Shown: piece after piece, positions 9,077 through 16,247 of the stretch
Numbering within the stretch: the first letter of the stretch is position 1
Layout: the number at the start of each line of letters is the position of its first letter
From: Clostridia bacterium
Lineage (GTDB): Bacteria > Bacillota > Clostridia > Christensenellales > Aristaeellaceae
Assembly (NCBI GenBank): GCA_017502305.1
Contig: JAFVVG010000024.1
Location: 37,115 to 101,114, forward strand
Length of the DNA stretch: 64,000 nt
Direction: 5' to 3'
Notes under the pieces: model-generated
What the model saw: the letters and a program-made list of their open reading frames with translations, nothing else
Told to the model about the DNA's origin: nothing
Database searches by the model: none
Position numbers and translations under genes: made by a program

Positions 9077-9113
9077 GCTATGGGGAGAGATCCTTCTCTC
9101 CCCATAGTTTTTT
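9077..9113 (+). terminator. Intercistronic hairpin (attenuating terminator) after the binding protein
   Basis: CTATGGGGAGAGA and TCTCTCCCCATAG form a near-perfect stem followed by six T. It stands between the binding-protein stop and the first permease, where partial termination or 3'-end protection sets the protein ratio in importer operons. Confidence 0.85.
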
Positions 9114-9130
9114 CGGAAAGGGGTACAGCA

Positions 9131-10084
9131 ATGACAACCAAGGCGATCAATAATAAGCCGGCCCAGGCTGCCAAGAGAAAGAAAATATGGAGAACTCTCT
9201 GGGATCAGAAGTACCTGATGCTGATGTCGATCCCGGTGCTTCTTTATGTGCTTTTCTTTAACTATTATCCCCTGTGGGGCTGGCGGTATGCTTTCCAGAA
9301 CCTCAACCTGAATAATCTGAAGAAGGGCGCAGACTGGATCGGCTTTGAAAACTTCACCTGGCTGTTCAATCGCCCCGAATTCATCAACAGCATCCGTAAT
9401 ACCCTGGCGATGAGCACCATCAACCTGATCGTTGGCACCATCGCCTCCATCGTTCTGGCAATTCTGCTGAACGAGGTCCGCAACAAGGCCTTCAAGCGCA
9501 CCGTGCAGACGGTGACCTATCTGCCCCACTTCCTGAGTATGGTTATCGTTGTGGGTATGGCTCAGAACATGTTTATGAGCGACGGCCCCATCAATAACAT
9601 GCTGATCGCAGCGAAATTGGTGGATTCGCCGGTTTACTGGCTGGGTGAAGGCAAGTACTTCTGGTTCCTGGTGGCCATCATTAACGTGTGGAAGGAAGTT
9701 GGCTGGAACTCCATCATCTACATTTCCACCATGACCTCCATCGACCCCACTCTCTACGAGGCTGCCTCCATTGACGGCGCCGGCCGCTTCAAGCGCATCC
9801 TCCACGTTACGTTGCCCGGCATCAAGTCCACGTTCATGGTGCTTCTGATCATGAACATCGGCCACCTGATGGAAGCTGGCTTCGAAATCCAGTACCTGAT
9901 GGGCAACGACCTGAACATCGATTTTTCTCAGACCATCGACGTGTTCGTCATGAAGTATGGTATTTCCGCCGGCAACTACGGCCGTGCCATTGCTTCGGGC
10001 ATGTTCAAGAGCGTTGTTGGCATCATCCTGCTGTTTGGCGCGAACTTCATTGCCAAGAAGCTGGATGAAGATACTTTGCTGTAA
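9131..10084 (+). CDS. ABC sugar permease (LplB-like, first permease)
   Basis: This 317-residue integral membrane protein has about six segments. The ATG at 9131 follows GGAAAGGGG; an upstream in-frame ATG at 9080 falls inside the hairpin and is rejected. The permease EAA loop is visible as YEAASIDGAGRFKRILHVTL. PHFLSMVIVVGMAQNMF and an N-terminal SIPVLLYVLFFNYYPLWGW are typical of LplB/YteP-type permeases. It should form the translocation pore with the next gene product. Confidence 0.93.
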   Translation: MTTKAINNKPAQAAKRKKIWRTLWDQKYLMLMSIPVLLYVLFFNYYPLWGWRYAFQNLNLNNLKKGADWIGFENFTWLFNRPEFINSIRNTLAMSTINLIVGTIASIVLAILLNEVRNKAFKRTVQTVTYLPHFLSMVIVVGMAQNMFMSDGPINNMLIAAKLVDSPVYWLGEGKYFWFLVAIINVWKEVGWNSIIYISTMTSIDPTLYEAASIDGAGRFKRILHVTLPGIKSTFMVLLIMNIGHLMEAGFEIQYLMGNDLNIDFSQTIDVFVMKYGISAGNYGRAIASGMFKSVVGIILLFGANFIAKKLDEDTLL

Positions 10085-10098
10085 GGGAGGGATATCTT

Positions 10099-11022
10099 GT
10101 GACTGCTGCTACCATGCCTAAGATCCAGAAAAGAAAGAGCAAGAACCATGATATCGCGTTCCCGCTGGTCAATGGTATCTTCCTCTGTGTGCTGATGTTT
10201 GTAACCCTGTTCCCCGTTCTGAACACCGTGGCCATTTCCTTCAACGATGGTATCGACGCCGTTCGCGGCGGCATCGGCATCTGGCCCCGCATCTTCAGCA
10301 CCGAAGCCTACAATGCCCTGCTTTCCGATAAGCTGACCTACACGGCTTTCGGCATCTCTGTTGCCCGTACTGTGCTGACCACCCTGCTGAACCTGCTGCT
10401 CACCTCCATGCTGGCCTTCGCCCTGAGCCGCAAGGAGTATGTGTTCAACAAGTTTATTACCTTCATTGTGGTTATGACGATGTACGTCAACGCTGGTCTG
10501 ATTCCTAATTACCTGCTGATCGCCAAGACCCTGAAGCTGACCAAGACGTTCTGGGTTTATATCATTCCCACCATGTTCTCCTGCTTCAACATGATCGTTA
10601 TCCGCACCTACATCATGGGCCTGCCGGAAGCCCTGGCAGAATCCGCCCGTATCGACGGCGCCAACGATTTCCGCATCTTCTGGCAGATCATCTTCCCCCT
10701 GTGCACCCCCGTGCTGGCTACCGTGGCCCTGTTCGTGGCTGTGGGCAGCTGGAACCAGTGGTTCGATACCCAGCTGTACAACGGCAGCAAGAAGAACCTT
10801 TACACCCTTCAGTACCTGCTGAAGATGAAGCTGGCAACCTCTATGCAGAGCGCCAACGCGGCCAATACCTCTGTTGACGCGCTGGTGCAGACCAGCAAGT
10901 CCACGCCTGTGACCGTCCGCTGCGCCACCACCGTGGTGTCCGCTGTGCCGATCCTGATCGTGTACCCCTTCCTGCAGCGCTACTTCGTTACCGGCATGGT
11001 GCTGGGCGGCGTTAAGGGCTAA
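10099..11022 (+). CDS. ABC sugar permease (YtcP-like, second permease)
   Basis: The 307-residue membrane protein is placed at the GTG at 10099, eight bases after GGAGG (10086-10090). An ATG at 10114 is the alternative. It has the EAA loop as AESARIDGANDFRIFWQIIF and the family ending QRYFVTGMVLGGVKG. It completes the binding protein-permease-permease set. No ATPase gene follows, so an ATPase must be supplied in trans. Confidence 0.93.
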   Translation: MTAATMPKIQKRKSKNHDIAFPLVNGIFLCVLMFVTLFPVLNTVAISFNDGIDAVRGGIGIWPRIFSTEAYNALLSDKLTYTAFGISVARTVLTTLLNLLLTSMLAFALSRKEYVFNKFITFIVVMTMYVNAGLIPNYLLIAKTLKLTKTFWVYIIPTMFSCFNMIVIRTYIMGLPEALAESARIDGANDFRIFWQIIFPLCTPVLATVALFVAVGSWNQWFDTQLYNGSKKNLYTLQYLLKMKLATSMQSANAANTSVDALVQTSKSTPVTVRCATTVVSAVPILIVYPFLQRYFVTGMVLGGVKG

Positions 11023-11033
11023 TCAGTAATTCT

Positions 11034-11066
11034 TAATGCGGAATGCGAAAGTAAGCGCGTTCCGCA
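11034..11066 (+). terminator. Intrinsic terminator after the first importer operon
   Basis: AATGCGGAA and TTCCGCATT form a stem with an inner CGC/GCG pairing, followed by TTCTTT. The next gene's ribosome-binding site follows directly, so some read-through to the esterase is possible. Confidence 0.75.
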
Positions 11067-11087
11067 TTTTCTTTAGGAGTGAAGAAA

Positions 11088-12605
11088 ATGATTCGCAAAG
11101 TGAAGGTTGAAAACGGCTGGGTTCGCGGCTTGCCCGCAGCGGATCCACGCATTACAAGCTACAAGGGCATCCCCTTCGCGGATAAGCCCATCGGCAAGAA
11201 CCGCTGGCGCGCGCCCCAGCCCTGCCCGGACTGGGAGGGCGAGCTCTTCGCGGCGGACTTTGGCCCCATTGCCATGCAGGCCAACTGTGCTGGTGACCCT
11301 GCCAAGGATATCTATTCCCGCGAGTGGGCCGTGGACAAGGAGCTGCCTATGAGCGAGGACTGCCTGTACCTGAACGTGTGGGCCCCCGCTGACGGCCGCA
11401 AGGACATGCCCGTGTATGTGTGGTACTTCGGCGGCGGCCTGCAGGTGGGCAACACCACCGAGATGGAATTCGACGGCGAGCGCCTGGCCCGACGCGGCAT
11501 TGTGGTGGTCACCGTGGGTTACCGCCTGAACTGCTTCGGCTTCCTGTGCCACCCGGAAATCACCGCCCAGCAGCCCGAGGCGCCCGCCAACTTCGGCTTC
11601 CTGGATCAGCAATTCGCCACCCGGTGGGTGAAGCGGAACATCGCGGCCTTTGGCGGCGATCCGGAGAACATTACCATCGGAGGTCAGTCCGCCGGAGGCA
11701 TGAGCGTCTGCGCCCAGATGACCTCTCCCCAGAACAAGGGCCTGTTCCAGCGGGCCATTGTGGAAAGCGGCACCTTCACACCGCCCTATGGCAACCGGAT
11801 GGGCCTGGCACCCCGTGGGTTGAAGGAAGCGGAGGAGCAGGGCGTGCGCTTCTTTGAGGCCCTGGGCGTGAAGACTCTGGAGGAAGCCCGGCAGCTGGAT
11901 GCCCGCACGGTGGAAAACATGTCCCTTTCCTGGCCCTGGGGCTGCTGGAGCGAGGCGGTGGACGGCGTGTTTTCGACCTATCCCAGCGGCGAATGGTACC
12001 TCCACGAGGATCGTGTGCTCTGCCCCGTGATGCTGGGCCAGACCAGCACGGAATTCACCGCCGCCCCTATGGCCAGGACGGACGCTGAGTTCGAGGCGCT
12101 GGCCCGGGAAAACTTTGGCGAGGACGCTGAGAAGCTGCTTTCTTTCTTCACCCGCCCCGCTACGGAGGAGAGCCTGCGCAAGGAAGGTACCCAGCACGCC
12201 ATTGGCTTCGCCATCCGTGCAGCTGCCCGCATGAACGAGAAGAAAGGCGTCCGGCAGCCGTTGTTTGCCTACAACTTCGATGCGGAGATTCCCGGCTGGG
12301 ATAACCCCGGCACCTTCCACTCGGTGGACCTGTGGTTCTTCTTTGAAACCCTGGCCAAGTGCTGGCGGCCCTTCACCGGCAAGCATTACGACCTGGCCCG
12401 GCAGATGTGCGATTACTGGGTGAACTTCATCAGGCACGGCGATCCCAACGGTACGGACAGCCAGGGCAAGATCCTGCCCCTGTGGCCCGAGCTGAAAACG
12501 GACGCTCCCGCCTGGATGGTCTTTGCCGACAGCGCCAATCCTAAGCCCTGGCCCGTGGAGAAGCTGGAAGGGTTCCTGCTGGACCACTATCTGAAGGACA
12601 AATAA
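11088..12605 (+). CDS. Carboxylesterase, type B family
   Basis: This 505-residue serine hydrolase of the alpha/beta fold has its start at the ATG at 11088 after TTAGGAG. The GTG at 11079 is too close to the site. Seen are SEDCLYLNVW (the type-B signature), an oxyanion FGGGLQ, the nucleophile elbow GGQSAGG with Ser201, and the His411 region GTFHSVDLWFFF. A third acid is expected near TSTEF. No signal peptide is present. Beside a glycan importer, it most likely removes acetyl or other ester groups from imported plant oligosaccharides. That is inference, and the substrate is not evident. Confidence 0.9.
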   Translation: MIRKVKVENGWVRGLPAADPRITSYKGIPFADKPIGKNRWRAPQPCPDWEGELFAADFGPIAMQANCAGDPAKDIYSREWAVDKELPMSEDCLYLNVWAPADGRKDMPVYVWYFGGGLQVGNTTEMEFDGERLARRGIVVVTVGYRLNCFGFLCHPEITAQQPEAPANFGFLDQQFATRWVKRNIAAFGGDPENITIGGQSAGGMSVCAQMTSPQNKGLFQRAIVESGTFTPPYGNRMGLAPRGLKEAEEQGVRFFEALGVKTLEEARQLDARTVENMSLSWPWGCWSEAVDGVFSTYPSGEWYLHEDRVLCPVMLGQTSTEFTAAPMARTDAEFEALARENFGEDAEKLLSFFTRPATEESLRKEGTQHAIGFAIRAAARMNEKKGVRQPLFAYNFDAEIPGWDNPGTFHSVDLWFFFETLAKCWRPFTGKHYDLARQMCDYWVNFIRHGDPNGTDSQGKILPLWPELKTDAPAWMVFADSANPKPWPVEKLEGFLLDHYLKDK

Positions 12606-12614
12606 GCTTTTTTG

Positions 12615-12640
12615 CCCCGGCCTTTGCGCCGGGGTTTTCC
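12615..12640 (+). terminator. Intrinsic terminator after the esterase
   Basis: CCCCGGC and GCCGGGG form a stem around CTTTGC, then TTTTCC. Confidence 0.85.
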
Positions 12641-12680
12641 ATTTGTATAGAAAACAATTTTTCTCTCGGGAGGAATTGCA

Positions 12681-12719
12681 ATGGCCGCCACGAATCCTTA
12701 CCATGTATGCCTGAATTGA
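12681..12719 (+). CDS. Possible 12-codon leader peptide before the MFS gene
   Basis: A very short frame reads MAATNPYHVCLN then stop. Its start lies seven bases after a strong GGGAGGA site (12668-12674), as good as any gene-start site in the window, and it ends 15 bases before the MFS start codon. Such a placed mini-frame may tune translation of the next gene, but it could be chance. Confidence 0.35.
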   Translation: MAATNPYHVCLN

Positions 12720-12734
12720 CACAAAGGAGCGTAC

Positions 12735-14135
12735 ATGATGAATCTCTCGTTTCTGAAAAGACGGTTTTCAGCCAGCCTGGGCAAAGGCCCCCTGGACACC
12801 CTCTACGATGAGGCACACCTGGAAAAGCCTGTCCGCCGGGGATTGAACTGGATCATGGGCGGCAACATGTTTGGCACGCTGCACGGCATTATCTGTGCGG
12901 GCGGCACGGCGGCCATGGTTGGCCTGGCGGGTGAGCTGGGCGCCGGCGACATGGAATTCGGCCTGCTGGTGGCCCTGCCCCAGATTGCCGCGCTGATGCA
13001 ACTGCCCTTTTCCATGCTGGTGAATAAAACGCAGAAGCGCAAGATCTGGCTGCTCACCATCGGTCTGTTCTCCCGCTTCCTGTGGATGTTCTTCGGTTTC
13101 CTGCCGCTTCTGGGCGGCATGGAGGCCAATACCATGAAGCTGTATACCCTTATCACCCTGTTGGGCGTGGTGTCCATCTGCGGCTCGGTAATCAATGTGT
13201 GCTGGTTCCCCTGGTTTTCGGATCTTTGCCCCATCCGGATCCGGGGACGATGGCTTTCCTTCCGCGACAGCATTCTGGCGGTGGGCAGCCTGCTGTTTGG
13301 CCTGCTGGTAGCCTATATGCTGGATGCCCTGCCCATTGACAGCAAGTATATTGTGATTTTTCTCATCGGCGGCGCCCTGGGCGTGATGGACATGGTTTGC
13401 TTCGGTTTCGCGCCGGAGGTGAAGCCTGCCGCCTCCAAGAAGATCCAGATGGGCAAGACCATGGTGGAAGCCCTGAAAAACAAGCCCTTCCGCCAATTGA
13501 CCATCATGTGGACGGCATGGTGCTTCACCGCCAACCTTTCCGGTGCGTACCTGACACCCTACGCCATGAACACCATGGGCCTGAACTTTATGCAGATCAC
13601 CCTGTTCGGCACGGTGGCGGCCTCGGTGGCGACGATTATCATCGTCCCCCGCTGGGGCCGGGCCCTGGATCAATACGGCGCCCGGAACGTGATGCTGCTG
13701 GGGTGCATCGGCGCTTCGCTGACGCCTCTGTTCTACCTGATTTCCACCCCGGGCAATGTGCTGCCCACGCTCCTCCACAACCTGGTGGGCGCACTGTTCT
13801 GGTGCGGCAGCAACCTGGCGGCCAACAACATGCAGCTTTCCACCTCCCCGGACGACAGCCGCCCCACCTACATTGCCATCTATTCCTGTGTGACGGCGCT
13901 GGCGGGCTCGGCCCTGGGTACCATGGTGGGCGGTTGGCTGCTGGAGTGGTGGAACGCCTCGGGCTGGTTTGTGGGCTTCTTCGACCGGTATAAGGTGCTG
14001 ATCCTCCTCTCTGTGGCGCTGCGCTTTGGCTTTACCATGCTGCTGGTGCCCCGGATGGAGAAGTCCAAATCCGACGAGGGCAACCTGCGGGATGTGCTGC
14101 ACATGCTGCTGCCTGCCAAGCGGGTGAGGTATTGA
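12735..14135 (+). CDS. MFS transporter
   Basis: The 466-residue membrane protein has about 12 hydrophobic segments. The start is the first of two adjacent ATG codons (12735 or 12738) behind AAAGGAG. Visible parts include FPWFSDLCPIRIRGRWLSFRD in the cytoplasmic loop, matching the MFS group annotated as sugar/cation symporter-like in Clostridia, and PRWGRALDQYGARNVML, a loop motif of the major facilitator type. It has its own short leader and terminator. It may carry sugars or export products; substrate unknown. Confidence 0.88.
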   Translation: MMNLSFLKRRFSASLGKGPLDTLYDEAHLEKPVRRGLNWIMGGNMFGTLHGIICAGGTAAMVGLAGELGAGDMEFGLLVALPQIAALMQLPFSMLVNKTQKRKIWLLTIGLFSRFLWMFFGFLPLLGGMEANTMKLYTLITLLGVVSICGSVINVCWFPWFSDLCPIRIRGRWLSFRDSILAVGSLLFGLLVAYMLDALPIDSKYIVIFLIGGALGVMDMVCFGFAPEVKPAASKKIQMGKTMVEALKNKPFRQLTIMWTAWCFTANLSGAYLTPYAMNTMGLNFMQITLFGTVAASVATIIIVPRWGRALDQYGARNVMLLGCIGASLTPLFYLISTPGNVLPTLLHNLVGALFWCGSNLAANNMQLSTSPDDSRPTYIAIYSCVTALAGSALGTMVGGWLLEWWNASGWFVGFFDRYKVLILLSVALRFGFTMLLVPRMEKSKSDEGNLRDVLHMLLPAKRVRY

Positions 14136-14146
14136 TACGAAATGAA

Positions 14147-14180
14147 CCCGGCATGATGCTTGTCATGCCGGGCTTTGTTT
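14147..14180. terminator. Terminator after the MFS gene
   Basis: CCCGGCATGA and TCATGCCGGG form a strong stem, then CTTTGTTTT. It is shared by the converging anti-sigma gene. Confidence 0.85.
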
Positions 14181-15445
14181 TATTGCATGGGTACATATAG
14201 GGATGTGTTCCAATCCAGTTTGCCCAGATTATCCGTCATCCATACCAGGTATACACCGCGGGGAAGCGTGCCGTGGGTGGCACCGAAGGACGCATCGATG
14301 TCGAAGGTGGCAGGCTGATCGGATTCCGGGTCGATCGCCCCAGCTCCGTTCTGGGTGCGGATCGGCAGGGACATCATGAAGTCATCGTGTTCCCTGGCCT
14401 GCTCGAACGTCTCTTCGGGGAAGGCATAGAAGAAGGAGAGATCGGCGGGGAGTGCGTCCTTCACCTTGACGGGGGAGGGAATGGTGATGCGTCCCTTCAG
14501 CTGGCCGCTGGTGGCGCTGAGGGTGAACTCCTGCATCTCCAGGGAGAAAAGGTCATTCCAGTATACGCCGGGAAGGGCGCTCACGGTCGTGAGGTTTGCC
14601 TTGCCCATGCGGATGGGGAAGGTGAAGGTCTTGGTCTCGACCTTTTCCAGCAGCGTTGCATCCGGGTGTGCCAGCAGTTCCCGAAGCTGCAGGAGGTTGC
14701 TTTCCTGCTCGATGGCCAGCGTTCCCTGGCCGAGGAAGGTGCTTTCCGTCAGGGTCTCTCCGGCGGCCAGATAGGCCAGGGGAGCATGGGCGCGGTACAC
14801 ATCCACCTGAATGGAAAGCTCAGCCGGATCGGCAGAGTGCAGCGGCGCGGGCGTGGCGGCGACCATAGGTTCTTCCCGGGGCGCGGAAGCACCTGCAAAG
14901 GTCGCTACCACCCGGGCAGTGCTGGAGATGGCCTGGCCGTCCACTTCACCGCTCAGAGCCTGGCCGTAGCCTTTGGCAAAGGGCAGCAGGGCGCTTTCGG
15001 CAAAGAGATCTTCGCCGTTCAGTCTGGCATCGCCAATGGTGTAGATCAGCAGCTCATCGGTGGGGTTTTGCAGGGTGAAGCTCACGGACAGCTTCCTGCC
15101 GTCAAAAAGGGTCTCGGTCAGGGTAAGGTCGATGTAATCGGTAAGCTGGTGCTGATTGGGCTGATCCAGCAGATCAAGGACTTCCTGAGACGGGTCAATA
15201 TCATCATTACGGAACAGCCAGCTCAGTACGTCGGAATTGAACAGCGTGGCGGCGAATGCGCCGGAAACCAACAGGATCATGACCATGGCCAGCGCCAGGG
15301 CTGCGGAAATCTTCTTTTTCACAGGGGGTTCTCCTTTCGCCTGCTTCAGGATCTGGTATCGCAGGGAAGGAGCCTCATGGATGCCCCGGGTGCAGTCATC
15401 GATGGCAGAACGCACCTGTTGCATGATCTCCCGGTCATTCTTCAT
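14180..15445 (-). CDS. Anti-sigma-factor-like membrane protein (DUF4179 type)
   Basis: This 421-residue protein has a cytoplasmic N-terminus of about 55 residues (REIMQQVRSAIDDCTRGI), one membrane segment near 55-75 (AALALAMVMILLVSGAFAA) and a large extracytoplasmic domain. The layout is that of DUF4179-containing partners encoded right after ECF sigma factors in Firmicutes. The ATG at 15445 sits seven bases after GGAGGG. The gene overlaps the end of the sigma gene by 11 bases, so translation is coupled. It probably holds the sigma factor until an envelope signal arrives; the signal is unknown. Confidence 0.8.
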   Translation of the reverse strand: MKNDREIMQQVRSAIDDCTRGIHEAPSLRYQILKQAKGEPPVKKKISAALALAMVMILLVSGAFAATLFNSDVLSWLFRNDDIDPSQEVLDLLDQPNQHQLTDYIDLTLTETLFDGRKLSVSFTLQNPTDELLIYTIGDARLNGEDLFAESALLPFAKGYGQALSGEVDGQAISSTARVVATFAGASAPREEPMVAATPAPLHSADPAELSIQVDVYRAHAPLAYLAAGETLTESTFLGQGTLAIEQESNLLQLRELLAHPDATLLEKVETKTFTFPIRMGKANLTTVSALPGVYWNDLFSLEMQEFTLSATSGQLKGRITIPSPVKVKDALPADLSFFYAFPEETFEQAREHDDFMMSLPIRTQNGAGAIDPESDQPATFDIDASFGATHGTLPRGVYLVWMTDNLGKLDWNTSLYVPMQ

Positions 15446-15956
15446 GGTCATTCCCTCCTTCCAGGTCAAGTTTCAGTTTTTGTTTGGCTTTGCGGATTCG
15501 GGTGGAAACGGCTGCCTCGGTGATGCGGAGCATTTGGGCGATCTCGTTCATCCGGTAGCCCTCGTAGTAATACAGCAGCACCACTTCCAGGTATCGGGGT
15601 TTCAGCTTCATGATGGCTGTATGGAGAGCCAGGTGATCCGCGCTGGGCGGCGGGGAGGCAAGGGGCAGATCATCAATGGATACCCGAGGATCAATGAATC
15701 GGTACCATGCACTGCGGCGCATATCCCGGCATTGATTCAGGGCAATCTGGGTCAGCCAGGTCTTCACGTGGCTTTCTCCACGGAAGGAATCCATTTGCTT
15801 GTATGCCTTCAGAAAGGTTTCCTGCACCGCGTCCTCGGCGGCGTGCCAATCGCGCAGGTATAGGCAGCAAATACGCAGCAGATCCTTTTCATATGTCAGG
15901 ATCCATTGATCCAACCTTTCCAATGGGGTCTGATTCGGCGCCTGAATCATGCCCAT
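15435..15956 (-). CDS. ECF (extracytoplasmic function) RNA polymerase sigma factor
   Basis: This 173-residue sigma-70 family protein has region 2 (CLYLRDWHAAEDAVQETFLK, the sigma-2 signature) and region 4 (RYLEVVLLYYYEGYRMNEIA then MLRITEAAVSTRIRKAKQKL). The start at 15956 is set by the strong GAGGAGGTGAT site; upstream in-frame codons lie in the leader. It is co-transcribed with the overlapping membrane anti-sigma gene. The regulon is not readable from this window. Confidence 0.92.
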   Translation of the reverse strand: MGMIQAPNQTPLERLDQWILTYEKDLLRICCLYLRDWHAAEDAVQETFLKAYKQMDSFRGESHVKTWLTQIALNQCRDMRRSAWYRFIDPRVSIDDLPLASPPPSADHLALHTAIMKLKPRYLEVVLLYYYEGYRMNEIAQMLRITEAAVSTRIRKAKQKLKLDLEGGNDHEE

Positions 15957-15971
15957 GGAGATCACCTCCTC

Positions 15972-16027
15972 AACCAATTAGACGCAGGGAGAGGAAAAAA
16001 CTTAAATTGGTTTCAGAAAATATTATA
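15972..16027 (-). promoter_or_regulatory. Sigma gene leader: -10 box and inverted repeat
   Basis: On the minus strand TATAAT (16027-16022) is followed by AACCAATT/AATTGGTT arms (16012-16005 and 15979-15972) spanning the leader. The second arm touches the GAGGAGG site, so a hairpin could hinder translation. No convincing -35 box is seen. Confidence 0.4.
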
Positions 16028-16085
16028 CGATATTCTGTACGATGGGGCTGCTTTTTTTCTGTATGGTAAACGGTGCTTTCCTACC

Positions 16086-16114
16086 TTGACAAACCCCTGT
16101 TTCTTGGCTACAAT
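16086..16114 (+). promoter_or_regulatory. Sigma-A promoter of pflB-pflA
   Basis: A perfect -35 TTGACA (16086-16091) and TACAAT (16109-16114) are 17 bases apart. Transcription should begin near 16121, giving a leader of about 127 bases before pflB that contains the ZTP riboswitch. Confidence 0.85.
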
Positions 16115-16127
16115 ATAAATGCTTCTG

Positions 16128-16229
16128 CATGACTGACGGATTTTCGCGGGTCACCGCGGGGAAGTGTGGAAGATACAAATGCCGACCGTCTGGGCAATTC
16201 AGTGCAGAGCTGGATTGCCCAGTTTTGTT
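16128..16229 (+). ncRNA. ZTP riboswitch (pfl motif) with terminator
   Basis: The leader matches the pfl-motif (ZTP/ZMP-sensing) RNA: ATGACTGACGG in the first helix-loop (16129-16139), CACCGCGGGGAAG (16152-16164), and the hallmark 3' block GCCGACCGTCTGGGCA (16181-16196). The TGGGCA pseudoknot strand is also the 5' arm of a terminator: CTGGGCAAT (16190-16198) pairs with ATTGCCCAG (16214-16222), followed by TTTTGTT. This is the known ON-switch design. When folate-dependent purine synthesis stalls and ZMP/ZTP accumulates, the aptamer keeps TGGGCA and blocks the terminator. The controlled gene here is pflB, the arrangement that gave the motif its name; formate from PFL feeds one-carbon folate. Confidence 0.9.
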
Positions 16230-16247
16230 ATTTACAGGAGGAAGAAT

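Noticed and set aside
15961..16015. Possible ECF-type autoregulatory promoter (TGAAAC ... CGTCTA) before the sigma gene
   Set aside because: The two boxes are about 25 bases apart, against the 16-17 needed, and the CGTCTA is next to the ribosome site.
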